In this document: in pieces, positions 17,574-26,497 of the stretch | How the letters are laid out: each line of letters begins with the position of its first letter | Numbering within the stretch: the first letter of the stretch is position 1 | From: Nocardia cyriacigeorgica | Lineage (GTDB): Bacteria > Actinomycetota > Actinomycetes > Mycobacteriales > Mycobacteriaceae | NCBI RefSeq assembly: GCF_010868145.1 | Contig: NZ_JAAGUY010000005.1 | Span: 62,001 to 126,000, forward strand | Direction of reading: 5' to 3' | Length of the DNA stretch: 64,000 nt | Program-made: the position numbers and the translations under genes | The notes under the pieces: model-generated | Told to the model about the DNA's origin: nothing | Database searches by the model: none | The model's input: the letters and a program-made list of their open reading frames with translations, nothing else

Positions 17574-18250
17574 TTGCTCTCCTCCTGTGCCGCCTCAGCC
17601 GGCCCGTGCACGAAGGCGTTGAGGGCCTCGACGCTGAACACGACTTCGTCGCTTTCCAGCACGTCGTAGGTGTTGAGCTGATCCGGCGCGATGGGGTGCA
17701 CGAACTCGAGGTTCTGCACGCTCTTCCAGGCCGCGATGTCCTCGCGACCGAGCACGACCAGGAACTTCTTCCGGTCCGACAGCTCGGAGAGGAAGGTCTT
17801 CGCGGTCTTGGTCGACGGGGTCTGGCCCGCAACCAGTTCGGTGATCACGTGGATCCGCTCGTTACGCGCACGGTCCGACAGCGCTCCGCGCAGCGCGGCG
17901 CGGATCATCTTCTTCGGGGTCCGCTGGCTGTAGTCGCGCGGCTTCGGGCCGTGCACGGTGCCACCACCGGCGAACTGCGGCGCGCGGGTCGAGCCCTGAC
18001 GGGCGCGGCCGGTGCCCTTCTGCCGGTATGGCTTCTTGCCACCGCCGCGGACCTCGCCGCGGGTCTTGGTGGAGTGAGTGCCCTGACGCGCGGCGGCGAG
18101 CTGCGCGACGACCACCTGGTGCATCAGCGCGATGTTGGCGGTCGCGTCGAAGATCTCCGCGGGGAGTTCGACGGTGCCGTTGCTCTTGCCACCAAGTTCC
18201 TTGACCGACAGGGTCAGGTTGGTCTTCTTCTCAGTGCTCACAGCGCTCAT
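17570..18250 (-). CDS. rplD: 50S ribosomal protein L4
   Basis: 226 residues with the extended loop motif [20 protein letters not shown] and [20 protein letters not shown] (about 55-95) that reaches the tunnel wall. In some bacteria L4 also represses its own operon through the S10 leader; that has not been shown here. It overlaps rplC by four bases. Confidence 0.98.
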   Translation of the reverse strand: MSAVSTEKKTNLTLSVKELGGKSNGTVELPAEIFDATANIALMHQVVVAQLAAARQGTHSTKTRGEVRGGGKKPYRQKGTGRARQGSTRAPQFAGGGTVHGPKPRDYSQRTPKKMIRAALRGALSDRARNERIHVITELVAGQTPSTKTAKTFLSELSDRKKFLVVLGREDIAAWKSVQNLEFVHPIAPDQLNTYDVLESDEVVFSVEALNAFVHGPAEAAQEESK

Positions 18251-18912
18251 GCGTGCGCACCACCCTTCACGGCGCTCTTGACGATCACGACGCCGCCCTT
18301 GCGACCCGGGATCGCACCCTTGATCAGCAGCAGGCCGTTCTCGGCGTCCACCTTGTGAACCGACAGGTTCTGCGTGGTGACGCGGTCGTTACCCATGCGG
18401 CCCGACATGCGCATGCCCTTGAACACGCGGCCGGGAGTGGCGCAGCCACCGATGGAACCCGGGCGACGGTGCACGGCCTGCGCACCGTGCGAGGCGCCCT
18501 GACCGGCGAAGCCGTGGCGCTTCATGGTGCCTGCGAAGCCCTTGCCCTTGCTGGTGCCGGTGACGTCGACGTAGGTGCCCTCTTCGAACACCTCGGCGGA
18601 CAGTTCCTGGCCGACCTCGAAGGTGGAGGCGTCGGCGACGCGGATCTCCGCGACGTGACGGCGAGGGGTCACACCGGCCTTGGCGAACTGACCGGAGACC
18701 GGCTTGTTCACCTTGCGCGGGTCGATCGCGCCGAAGGCGAGCTGCACGGCGCTGTAGCCGTCGCGCTCTTCGGTGCGGATCTGGGTGATGACGTTCGGTC
18801 CGGCCTTGATGACGGTCACGGGGACGACGCGATTCTTCTCGTCGAACACCTGGGTCATGCCGAGCTTGGTGCCCAGAATGCCGGCCGCTGGCCTGTTCTT
18901 GTTATCAGTCAT
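18247..18912 (-). CDS. rplC: 50S ribosomal protein L3
   Basis: 221 residues, with [20 protein letters not shown] near the start and [17 protein letters not shown] and [16 protein letters not shown] in the middle. I used the ATG at 18912, giving a start [15 protein letters not shown] at 18930, overlapping the rpsJ stop, would add six residues. Confidence 0.97.
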   Translation of the reverse strand: MTDNKNRPAAGILGTKLGMTQVFDEKNRVVPVTVIKAGPNVITQIRTEERDGYSAVQLAFGAIDPRKVNKPVSGQFAKAGVTPRRHVAEIRVADASTFEVGQELSAEVFEEGTYVDVTGTSKGKGFAGTMKRHGFAGQGASHGAQAVHRRPGSIGGCATPGRVFKGMRMSGRMGNDRVTTQNLSVHKVDAENGLLLIKGAIPGRKGGVVIVKSAVKGGAHA

Positions 18913-18926
18913 GTCTCGAGTCCCCG

Positions 18927-19232
18927 TCACTGAATGTTGACGTCGACGCTGGCCGGCAGGTCGATGCGCATGAGCGCGTCAACCGTCTTCGGCGTCGGGT
19001 CGAGGATGTCGATCAGCCGCTTGTGCGTACGCATCTCGAAGTGCTCGCGCGAGTCCTTGTACTTGTGCGGCGAACGGATGACGCAGTACACGTTCTTTTC
19101 GGTCGGCAACGGCACCGGCCCGACGACCCGGGCCCCAGTGCGGGTCACCGTTTCGACGATCTTGCGCGCAGACGCGTCGATCGCCTCATGGTCATAGGCC
19201 TTGAGCCTGATGCGGATCTTCTGTCCCGCCAC
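18927..19232 (-). CDS. rpsJ: 30S ribosomal protein S10
   Basis: 101 residues, starting [20 protein letters not shown], with [20 protein letters not shown] and the closing [13 protein letters not shown]. It also works as NusE in transcription antitermination. It is the first gene of the 11-gene S10 operon, whose order matches actinobacteria. Confidence 0.98.
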   Translation of the reverse strand: MAGQKIRIRLKAYDHEAIDASARKIVETVTRTGARVVGPVPLPTEKNVYCVIRSPHKYKDSREHFEMRTHKRLIDILDPTPKTVDALMRIDLPASVDVNIQ

Positions 19233-19673
19233 GCTAAGTGTCCTTTTCTCCGCTTACGTTCCGTGATCCGGAAGCTGGGCTTCCGTACCACCCTCATTTG
19301 CACAGTCCGAACACACGAAGACGTCTCAGTGGGAGACCACGACCGGGACGCACCCAGTCTTCGCCGCTGTTCATCTGTCATGGTTCTCCGGTCCACGCGG
19401 TCGGGCGTGTCGCCCGTCCGCTCATTCCTCGGCCCCGGAAATCAATCCATGTCAGGCTCGGAACACTGTCCCGGACGTACCCACACCGAAATCCGGTGAG
19501 GTACACGATTTGGTACTGCCTGCCCCACCCGACCAACCGCTTCAACGAAACGGGCACGGGCCGGTGCAAGGCAACCCGAACAGTATGCCCGAAGCCCCCA
19601 GCCCGATCAAATCGGGGTGCGCACGCCTACGAATACGGCGCTGACGTGCAACGTCGCAGCCTACCATCCCGGT
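19233..19673. other. Intergenic leader and promoter region of the S10 operon
   Basis: Non-coding stretch between rpsJ (minus) and the hotdog-fold gene (plus). Two short perfect hairpins lie on the rpsJ side: CGGAAGC/GCTTCCG around a three-base loop (19269-19285) and CGGGCG/CGCCCG around TGT (19402-19416). They may fold in the long 5' leader expected for this operon. I could not fix a -10/-35 box with confidence, and no reading frame here looks like a gene. Confidence 0.5.
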
Positions 19674-19693
19674 ATCTTACCGAAGAGTAAGAT
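19674..19693. promoter_or_regulatory. Palindromic operator-like site upstream of the hotdog-fold gene
   Basis: Perfect inverted repeat ATCTTAC and GTAAGAT separated by six bases (CGAAGA), ending eight bases before the ATG at 19702. Size and symmetry suit a TetR-type repressor site that would cover the ribosome-binding region. The regulator is unknown. Confidence 0.5.
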
Positions 19694-19701
19694 GCTCGCT
19701 C

Positions 19702-20178
19702 ATGACGAAAGAGACCGCGACCTACCGCGGCTGGAAGAAGCTGCCGGACAATCGGCTCGGCCACACTCTGTTCTCGCTCGGCATGGTGGCGCGGGTGCCC
19801 TACTTCGGCACTGTGCTGCCAAACGTCGTGCGGCTGGAACCGGGATTGTGCGAGGTCACCTCACCCAAATGGTTCGGCATCCACAACCATCTCGGCACCT
19901 ATCACGCGATCGCGGCCTGCAACCTGGCCGAGGTCGCGATGGGCATGCTCAGCGAGGCGACTGTGCCCGCCACGCACCGCTGGATTCCCAAGGCGATGAA
20001 CGTGCAGTACCTCGCCAAGGCCGAGACCGGACTGCGCGCGGTGGCGAAACTGCCGCAGCTGCCCGACTTCGACGCCATCGTCGAGGGCACCGAGATCGTG
20101 GTGCCGGTGTCGATCTACGACAAACACGGCCTCGAGGTCGTGCACGCCGACATCACCACCTGGGTCACGCCGAAGTAG
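19702..20178 (+). CDS. Hotdog-fold DUF4442 protein, acyl-CoA thioesterase-like
   Basis: 158 residues. GIHNHLGTYHAIAACNLAEVAMGML near 58-82 has the pattern of the hotdog central helix, and GLCEVTSPKWFGIHN lies just before it. This fits the DUF4442/PaaI-like thioesterase group common in mycolate-producing actinobacteria. The likely role is hydrolysis or binding of acyl-CoA. No signal peptide. A palindrome overlaps its translation start region. It stands alone, divergent from the S10 operon and convergent with the lipase gene 12 bp away. Substrate unknown. Confidence 0.78.
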   Translation: MTKETATYRGWKKLPDNRLGHTLFSLGMVARVPYFGTVLPNVVRLEPGLCEVTSPKWFGIHNHLGTYHAIAACNLAEVAMGMLSEATVPATHRWIPKAMNVQYLAKAETGLRAVAKLPQLPDFDAIVEGTEIVVPVSIYDKHGLEVVHADITTWVTPK

Positions 20179-20190
20179 GCGCAGCAACGC

Positions 20191-21144
20191 TCAGCAGGGC
20201 AGCGGGCGATCCCCGCCGTCGAGCGCGTTGAGGACCAGCGTGATCGCTCGGGCGTCGGCGAGCATGGCGCTGTGATCGGCGACGTCGGCCGGGCAGCCGT
20301 CCTGCAGCCAGACATTGCGGTTGTCATCGTCGGCGCGTCCGAGCAATGCGGTGCTCGCGGGCGTGATCACCGTGTCGGCGCGGGAGGCGATCGCGGTATA
20401 GCCGATGCCAGGCACCGTCTCGCCGCCCGCGTTGAGCCGGCTCAGCAGTGGTGAACCCGCAGCCTGCTGCGCACCGGGAGTGCCGAAGACCTGGGTGGCG
20501 ATCTGGGCATCGGTCAGACCGAGTGCCGCGAGATCGGGGTACATCTCCCGCAGCCCGTCCCAGGTGGTGCCGCGATAGGGCGTGCCGAGCGTCACCACGG
20601 TCGCGATATCCGCCCCACCCTGATCGCGCAGGTACTGCCGGATCACAGTGCCGCCGGTGGAATGACCGACCAGCGCCAGGCGTGCGGCGCCGGTGCGCTC
20701 GCGCACAGTACGTACGACAGCGGCCAGTTCCCCCGCCATGTTCTCGATCGACGCCACACCCCAGACCGGACGACCGGACAGCGCCGCACCGACCGGGCCG
20801 ACACCGACCGAAGACCCCGCATGACCGCTGACCGCATCGACCAGTGCCGGCCCCTGGCCAAGATTCGCCGCGAAGACACAGTGCCCTTCAGCCTGCAGAG
20901 CGGGCGCGAGCACGCCGAAGCTGCGGGTGATGTCGGTACCGGAGCCGTGCACCAGAACGACCGGCTCGCGGTTCGGCCCGGTGACGCACCCCATGTCATT
21001 GGCGCCGGCCAACGGCGGGAACAAGGTTTGCGCCGTCCCGGACGGTGCGAGCGTAATTGCCGCGAATGCGACGGTCGTCACCACGAAGGCGAGGCGGCTC
21101 ACCCCTCGGATGGCACGTCCGAGGGTGGGTATTCCGAGACGCAT
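20191..21144 (-). CDS. Secreted alpha/beta-hydrolase lipase
   Basis: 317 residues, with a signal peptide (charged start, hydrophobic 18-34, AQT near 38-40). The mature part has the oxyanion strand VVLVHGSG, the nucleophile elbow GHSTG (Ser in LALVGHSTGGTVIR), a probable acid in ASRADTVITP, and a late histidine in VADHSAM, so the catalytic triad is complete. It resembles the actinobacterial class 2 lipases that hydrolyse acylglycerols or esters. The last residue is a cysteine, likely in a disulfide with the cysteine in LQDGCPAD. Its ATG lies one base past the stop of the upstream antigen-85-like gene, so the two are probably one transcript for secreted lipid enzymes. Confidence 0.87.
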   Translation of the reverse strand: MRLGIPTLGRAIRGVSRLAFVVTTVAFAAITLAPSGTAQTLFPPLAGANDMGCVTGPNREPVVLVHGSGTDITRSFGVLAPALQAEGHCVFAANLGQGPALVDAVSGHAGSSVGVGPVGAALSGRPVWGVASIENMAGELAAVVRTVRERTGAARLALVGHSTGGTVIRQYLRDQGGADIATVVTLGTPYRGTTWDGLREMYPDLAALGLTDAQIATQVFGTPGAQQAAGSPLLSRLNAGGETVPGIGYTAIASRADTVITPASTALLGRADDDNRNVWLQDGCPADVADHSAMLADARAITLVLNALDGGDRPLPC

Positions 21145-21145
21145 G

Positions 21146-22156
21146 TCATATCCCCAACGCCGGAGCCAACGTCGGCCAGGAATCCTTCAGCGCGTCCTGC
21201 CAGTAGCCCCAGGAATGCGTGCCATCGGGGCGGAAGTTGAAGGTCGCCGGAATACCGAGATCGGTCAGTCGGTCCTGCATATTGTGTGAGCAGTAATTCG
21301 TCGCGCCCTCGATGATTCCGCCGAGCACGATTTGATTCGCGAAAAGCCACGGGCCCTCGAGCGAATATTTGCCGCCGTATTGGTCGTACATACCGGGCAG
21401 GCCGCTGCCGCTGGAAATGTAGAGCGCCTTACCGCGCAGACCCTCGGCCTGTACATAGGGGTCGTTGGCGGCCCAGGCCGGGTCGCCCGGCGGGCCGTAC
21501 ATGTTGTCCTTCTCGGCCAGGCCCCACTCTTCGATGGTGAGCCGGACGAACTCCTGACCCGCGGGATCGCTGATCTGCGCGCATCCGCTGTAGGCGGCAG
21601 CGGCGTCGTACAGGTCACCGGTGGACGCCGCCATCGCGAGGCTGCTTGTTCCCGACATGGAGAATCCGGCGATGCCGTTGCGGCCGCTGGTGCCGAGGTA
21701 CTCATCGATCAGCGGCGGAAGCTCGCTGGTCAGGAAGGTCTTCCACTTCTGCTTGCCCAGCCGCGGGTCGTCGTTGCGCCAATCGGCGTAGTAGCTGAAC
21801 ATCCCGCCGATCGGCGAGACCGCGTGCACATTCTTGTCCGCGAGGAAGTCGAGGACATCGGTCTTGGTCCCCCAGTTGGAGCCATCCACACCCCCGCCGG
21901 CACCCAGCAGCAGGTACAGCACCGGCCGCGGCACCCCGGTGTCAGCCGCCCGCATCACCTCGACCGGAATATCGATATCCATCGCCGCCGAATGCACGGT
22001 GAGCGTCACATTGCGTGCGTCGCGCTCGGAAACCGAAACGATGGACGATGCCGCAGGTGAATCCTTCGGCTCGGCCTGTGCCGAGACGGGCAGAATCGCG
22101 GCCGTGGTGACGGCGGCGGCCAGCAGGCCGAGCTGCCGGAGGTATCGACCTCTCAT
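21146..22156 (-). CDS. Secreted mycolyltransferase-like esterase, antigen 85 family (first paralogue)
   Basis: 336 residues from the ATG at 22156, which has GAAGGGA upstream; an in-frame extension to 22222 is not needed. The signal peptide has the hydrophobic core LGLLAAAVTTAAILPVSAQA. Antigen 85 features are VPRPVLYLLLGAGGG, NGIAGFSMSGTSSLAMAA (nucleophile Ser), NYCSHN, and the closing FRPDGTHSWGYW with the catalytic His. Antigen 85 proteins transfer mycolic acids to trehalose and arabinogalactan at the cell wall. Others of the family are plain esterases. It shares the NNYCxHNxxxxLxxLGIPAT region with the second copy at 31505-32620. It is followed by the lipase gene. Confidence 0.88.
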   Translation of the reverse strand: MRGRYLRQLGLLAAAVTTAAILPVSAQAEPKDSPAASSIVSVSERDARNVTLTVHSAAMDIDIPVEVMRAADTGVPRPVLYLLLGAGGGVDGSNWGTKTDVLDFLADKNVHAVSPIGGMFSYYADWRNDDPRLGKQKWKTFLTSELPPLIDEYLGTSGRNGIAGFSMSGTSSLAMAASTGDLYDAAAAYSGCAQISDPAGQEFVRLTIEEWGLAEKDNMYGPPGDPAWAANDPYVQAEGLRGKALYISSGSGLPGMYDQYGGKYSLEGPWLFANQIVLGGIIEGATNYCSHNMQDRLTDLGIPATFNFRPDGTHSWGYWQDALKDSWPTLAPALGI

Positions 22157-22338
22157 GATGTCCCTTCTTCCCAGTGGAACATCTCGATGCTCCGAAGGCA
22201 ACGCTATGTTGCGGCACAACAACTTTCACGACTGGAATTGCGGGGACACCAGAAGTAGGGGCACCTGCGAGCAATCGATCGGCGGGAATCGGAACAGTTC
22301 GAAATTTTCTGTAACACCGACACTTTCCGCATCGATAT

Positions 22339-22360
22339 ATCCCGGCACACACGCCGGGAT
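22339..22360. repeat. Perfect inverted repeat upstream of the cyclase-like gene
   Basis: ATCCCGGC and GCCGGGAT around six bases (ACACAC), ending 38 bases before the ATG at 22399, in the 242-bp divergent promoter region. It could be a protein site or an mRNA hairpin near the start. Confidence 0.4.
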
Positions 22361-22398
22361 GGTTGCGTCGGCGCGTCGGATGCGGTTTGAATGCCTCT

Positions 22399-23595
22399 AT
22401 GGCAGTCAGCGCGGTCCACAACGTCGACGTATGTGTCGTCGGGCTCGGCCCGACCGGCCGAGCGCTGGCACATCGCGCCGCCACCGCCGGCCTGACCGTC
22501 GCAGCGATCGATCCACGGCCGGACCGGCTGTGGCCCCCGACCTTCTCCTGCTGGGTCGACGAACTGCCCGAGTGGCTGCCCGCGACCGCCATCGCGACCC
22601 GGATCGAGGCACCTACCGTCTGGGCCAGGAGCGAGCACCGTATTCCCCGGCCGTACTGCGTGCTGTCCAAGCCCGGATTACGCGATGCGCTACCGCTGGA
22701 CCCGGCCACCATTCGTGCCGGGCGCGCGGTGCGGGTGGAGCCGCATGTGGTGGAAATGGCCGACGGATCGGTCATCTCGGCCGAAGTCGTCGTCGATACT
22801 CGCGGCCTTCCCTCACTCGGCTCGCGTCGCGCCGCCAGCGCACACGGCATCTTCGTCGACGCCGAGACCGCGGCGCCGATGGTGACCGATGGCGAAGGCC
22901 TGCTGCTGGACTGGCGGCCGGACAACGGTGCGAGCGATGACGAACCGCCGTCGTTCCTGTACTCGGTGCCCCTCGGCGACGGCACGGTGATCTTCGAGGA
23001 GACCAGCCTCGGGCTGCGCGGTGGTATGCCGCAACACGAACTACGCAGGCGCACTCTCAACCGGCTCGCCGCGCACGGCATCCGGCTCACCGGCAGCGAA
23101 CCGACCGAGGCAGCGCACTATCCGCTGGATCAGCCGCCACCGAAGAAGGGCACCGGCCGGGTCGTCCCGTTCGGTTCCCGCGGCGGCATGATGCACCCGT
23201 GCACCGGCTACAGCGTGGCGGACTCGTTGGCCCTGGTCGATACGGCGGTCGACGCGATCATGCGCGGCCGCGATCCGGTCGCCGCGCTGTGGTCGCCGCG
23301 AGCCCGGTTCGTCTACTGGATGCGGATGCGCGGGCTGTGGGGGCTGGGCAGGCTGACGACCGAGCAGTCGATCGCCATGTTCGAGGCGTTCTTCACCGCC
23401 TCACCCCGCGGCCAGCGCGCGCTGCTGTCGGCGCATGACGACTACGCCGCACTCGGCGCCGTCCTGGTCAATACCGTCGCCCACACCTGGCCCTTCCGCT
23501 GGCGCTACGACCTGGTCGGCTGGACCAACCGCAACCGCTGGGTGGGCTACGAGTACGAACCCGCGCCCACCCGCGAAGCCCGCCACATCGGCTGA
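22399..23595 (+). CDS. Lycopene-cyclase-like FAD/NAD-binding flavoprotein (CrtL/CrtY type)
   Basis: 398 residues from the ATG at 22399 (a TTG at 22363 would add 12). Features are the nucleotide-binding start VDVCVVGLGPTGRALAHRAA, the middle motif GDGTVIFEETSLGLR with the paired glutamates seen in lycopene cyclases, and GSRGGMMHPCTGYSVADSLALVD near 265-287, which matches the PxTGY region of CrtL/CrtY. The enzyme class closes the ends of lycopene to beta-ionone rings in a redox-neutral, FADH2-dependent reaction. Other carotenoid genes are not in the window, so a role in carotenoid pigment is likely but not proven. Its stop lies one base from that of the convergent exporter operon. Confidence 0.8.
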   Translation: MAVSAVHNVDVCVVGLGPTGRALAHRAATAGLTVAAIDPRPDRLWPPTFSCWVDELPEWLPATAIATRIEAPTVWARSEHRIPRPYCVLSKPGLRDALPLDPATIRAGRAVRVEPHVVEMADGSVISAEVVVDTRGLPSLGSRRAASAHGIFVDAETAAPMVTDGEGLLLDWRPDNGASDDEPPSFLYSVPLGDGTVIFEETSLGLRGGMPQHELRRRTLNRLAAHGIRLTGSEPTEAAHYPLDQPPPKKGTGRVVPFGSRGGMMHPCTGYSVADSLALVDTAVDAIMRGRDPVAALWSPRARFVYWMRMRGLWGLGRLTTEQSIAMFEAFFTASPRGQRALLSAHDDYAALGAVLVNTVAHTWPFRWRYDLVGWTNRNRWVGYEYEPAPTREARHIG

Positions 23596-23596
23596 A

Positions 23597-24469
23597 TCAG
23601 GCACCGGTTTCGGCGGCTCGCCGATAGCCGCGCACTGCTGGGTAGCCGAAGACAACGACGATGCCGATGGTCCACAGCAGGGTCTTCACCATCGGTTCGG
23701 CCACCGGGCCGCCGTAGGACAGCCCGCGCATGGCGTCGATGGCACAGCTCATCGGCTGGTTGGCGACGATGTCCTGCAACCACACCGGATAGGCGTACAC
23801 CGGAACGAAACCAGAGTTGAAGAACATCAGCAGGGTGTTGACGATGCCGATGATATTGACCAGCATGACGCCCTCGGTGAGGGTGGCCAGCGCGGTCACG
23901 AACACCGCGAACGCGACGCCGAACAGCACCGGAATTCCGATCAGCGCGAGCGCGGCCACAAACCCCTGATCGAAGCGGAAGCCGATGGTGAAGCCGACCG
24001 CGATCACGAACAGGGTGGTGACCAGGACGCGGACGGCCTCGGCGAGCAGGCGCCCGGTCAGCCCGGCCGCCCGGTGCACCGGCATGGTCCAGAACCGACC
24101 GAGCAATCCGGTGGCCTTTTCGGTCTTGAATCCGAGTGCGCTGACCACCGCGCCGGCCATAGCGGCGACCAAGGTGATCATCGGGACGGTGCCGTAGACG
24201 CTCGGTTTACCGGTGGCCGCGGTGATCGAGTCACCGAGCACGATCCAGAACATCAGCAGGGTCAGCGCCGGATACAGGATGGTCTGGATGGTCGTCGCTG
24301 GATCGCGGGCCCACACCAGCAGCAGCCGCTTGCATTGGATCAGGCTGTGGGTCGCCCAATTGCCGAGCGAGCTCTCCGATCGCGCGTGCACGATCGGCAG
24401 CGGGGTCTTCCACCCCGACTCCGGCGCCTCGGACATCTCGACCGCCGCGGTTGTCTCGACTGAACTCAT
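23597..24469 (-). CDS. ABC exporter permease, DrrB/DrrC type (second permease)
   Basis: 290 residues from the ATG at 24469, which overlaps the previous gene's stop (ATGA). Six hydrophobic segments, among them TIQTILYPALTLLMFWIVLG, VPMITLVAAMAGAVVSALGF and MLVNIIGIVNTLLMFFNSGF, fit an ABC-2 permease. The stretch FKTEKATGLLGRFWTMPVHR is the ABC-2 signature region. A cytosolic N-terminal tail of about 45 residues precedes the first helix. It acts with the other two genes as a Drr-like exporter of lipids or hydrophobic peptides. DrrC of mycobacteria moves phthiocerol lipids; the cargo here is unknown. Confidence 0.88.
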   Translation of the reverse strand: MSSVETTAAVEMSEAPESGWKTPLPIVHARSESSLGNWATHSLIQCKRLLLVWARDPATTIQTILYPALTLLMFWIVLGDSITAATGKPSVYGTVPMITLVAAMAGAVVSALGFKTEKATGLLGRFWTMPVHRAAGLTGRLLAEAVRVLVTTLFVIAVGFTIGFRFDQGFVAALALIGIPVLFGVAFAVFVTALATLTEGVMLVNIIGIVNTLLMFFNSGFVPVYAYPVWLQDIVANQPMSCAIDAMRGLSYGGPVAEPMVKTLLWTIGIVVVFGYPAVRGYRRAAETGA

Positions 24470-25281
24470 GACCGCCTCACACTCGCCCAGACCGCCAGCG
24501 GGGCGAAGACCACCGCGGCACCGATCAACCACACCATCGGCACCCACAGCACATCCCACGTCACGCCGTCGGCGGCCATATCGCGCAGTGCGAACGACAG
24601 CTGGGAAATCGGCTGGTTACGCACGAACGGCTGGATCCATTCCGGGAATCCGGATTCCGGCACGAACCCGCACGACAACATGCCGAAGATGAGGGTCGGC
24701 AGGGTCAGTGCCTGGCTCAGCGATTCGGGACTCTTGGTCAGGCTGCCGAGCGCGTCGGCACCCAGTGACAGCACGACGCTTATGGCCAGCGAGAACACGC
24801 AGAACAGGATCGCCTGCCCCCAGCCCGCCGAAAACCGGAACCCGATGACGTGGCCGTAGATCAGTGCCGCGGTCAACGAGCACACCGAACGCACCACACC
24901 GGCCGAGATCCGCGCCGACAGCGGCACCATGGCACCGATCGGCATGGTCTGTAGCCGGGTACTGAGCCCGGTCAGCGCTTCGAACGCCGACAGCTGCGCG
25001 TTGGACATCATGGTGAAGGCCATCGTCTGCAGCACGATGATCGGCATCACGAACTGCGCGTAATCGATGCCCTGGAACTGCATCACGTAACGCAGCGGCA
25101 GATAGAAGCCGAGCGTGAACACCAGCGGGGTGACGATCGCGACGATCAGCTCACCCTTGGTGGCCATGGTCCAGATGATGCGCCCGGTCAGCGCCCGCCA
25201 CTGGGCGAAGGAGGACAGCTTGGCGACGGGCAGTTCGGCGAACAGCTGGGTGCCGCCGGCCTCGGTGGTGGCAACACTCAC
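24466..25281 (-). CDS. ABC exporter permease, DrrB type (first permease)
   Basis: 271 residues, GTG start at 25281, overlapping the ATPase stop by four bases. ABC-2 permease with six hydrophobic segments and STRLQTMPIGAMVPLSARIS, the cytoplasmic signature loop. The end of the protein has GCGFVPESGFPEWIQPFVRNQPIS-type external loop features (split as SCGFVPESGF and NQPISQLSFALRD), shared with the other permease (NSGFVPVYAYP, NQPMSCAIDAMR). The two permeases therefore come from a duplication and probably form a heterodimer. Confidence 0.88.
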   Translation of the reverse strand: MSVATTEAGGTQLFAELPVAKLSSFAQWRALTGRIIWTMATKGELIVAIVTPLVFTLGFYLPLRYVMQFQGIDYAQFVMPIIVLQTMAFTMMSNAQLSAFEALTGLSTRLQTMPIGAMVPLSARISAGVVRSVCSLTAALIYGHVIGFRFSAGWGQAILFCVFSLAISVVLSLGADALGSLTKSPESLSQALTLPTLIFGMLSCGFVPESGFPEWIQPFVRNQPISQLSFALRDMAADGVTWDVLWVPMVWLIGAAVVFAPLAVWASVRRS

Positions 25282-26261
25282 GCGTGACCGCCCGAATGGC
25301 CGGTGATGGAGAGGAACACGTCGTCGAGCGAGGGCCTGCGCAGCGCGATATCGGCCAGTTCGATTCCGGCCGCGTCCAGCCTGCGCAGCGCCTCGGCCAG
25401 GGTGGTTGCCCCTTCCGGCGCCGGGATGGACAGCCGGTCGCCGCCGTTGAGCTCCGCCGAGACCGCCGCGGGCACCAGATCGCCGAGTGCGGTGGCCGCC
25501 TTGGTCAGATCCGACGGATCGAGCGGGACGACCTCGCAGTAGCTGCCGCCGGTCTTCTCCTTGAGTTCGTCGGCGGTGCCCTCGGCGATGACGGTGCCCT
25601 TATCGATGACGATGATGTTGTCGCTGAGCACGTCGGCCTCTTCGAGGTACTGCGTGGTCAGCAGGACGGTGATGCCCTGGTTCTTGAGCGCGTTGACCAG
25701 ATCCCATACGCCCTGGCGGCTGCGCGGGTCGAGGCCGGTGGTCGGCTCATCGAGGAAGACGACCTCGGGCCGGACCACGAGGCCGCAGGCGATGTCGACG
25801 CGCCTGCGCATGCCGCCGGAGTAGTTGCGCACGGCGCGGCGGCCCGCGCTGACCAAGTCGAATTCCTCGAGCAGGGTATCGGCGCGCTTACGGGCGGCCG
25901 ATTTGGTCAGGCCCATGAGCCTGCCGAACAGCTCCAGGTTCTCGCGGCCGGACAGATTCTCGTCCAGCGCGGCGTACTGGCCGGTCATCATGATCGAACG
26001 GCGCACGCCTGCGGGGTCCTTCTGCACGTCGTGACCGGCGACGATCGCGGTGCCGGAATCCGGACGCAGCAGCGTGGACAGGATCTTGACGGTGGTGGTC
26101 TTACCTGCCCCGTTCGGGCCGAGGACGCCGAGCACACTTGCTCGCTCGGCGGTGAAGCTGATGCCTTGCAGCGCGTGCACCTCACCGAACGACTTACGCA
26201 CGTCCGTGACCTGGACCGCGGGTTCGCTCGCGGGCGACTCGACTTGATTCGAACTCGGCAT
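25278..26261 (-). CDS. ABC exporter ATPase, DrrA type
   Basis: 327 residues from the ATG at 26261, with GGAGAG five bases upstream. Motifs present: Walker A GPNGAGKTT, Q-loop near MMTGQYAALDENLSG, signature YSGGMRRR, Walker B VVFLDEPTTGLDPRS, and H-loop region replaced by LTTQYLEEAD (Gln in place of His, usual in the DrrA group). The C-terminal domain ends with RRPSLDDVFLSITGHSG, the DrrA tail that contacts the permease. It energises the exporter formed with the next two overlapping genes. Cargo unknown; the large NRPS cluster 6 kb away is one possible source. Confidence 0.92.
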   Translation of the reverse strand: MPSSNQVESPASEPAVQVTDVRKSFGEVHALQGISFTAERASVLGVLGPNGAGKTTTVKILSTLLRPDSGTAIVAGHDVQKDPAGVRRSIMMTGQYAALDENLSGRENLELFGRLMGLTKSAARKRADTLLEEFDLVSAGRRAVRNYSGGMRRRVDIACGLVVRPEVVFLDEPTTGLDPRSRQGVWDLVNALKNQGITVLLTTQYLEEADVLSDNIIVIDKGTVIAEGTADELKEKTGGSYCEVVPLDPSDLTKAATALGDLVPAAVSAELNGGDRLSIPAPEGATTLAEALRRLDAAGIELADIALRRPSLDDVFLSITGHSGGHA

Positions 26262-26497
26262 CAACTCTCCACTATCGGCCGGGCAGGGGCGGGGATGTCG
26301 GAGCGCACGCAGCGACGTCCCGCATGGTGATCCGTACCGCCGGGCGCGATGTTACCGGCCCTGGCATTTCGCTCGGACGGGTCCGGCCGCACCGGAGACC
26401 GGCCCGCTCAGCTGTGCGCTTACTCACACTATCGGTAGGGGTTCGAATAGGCGCAGGTACGGCGGGTATTCGGCAGTGATATGGCAGCGGAGGTACC

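Noticed and set aside
19233..19701. Small genes in the S10 upstream region
   Set aside because: Open frames there lack ribosome sites and homology, and the region fits a long leader with hairpins.
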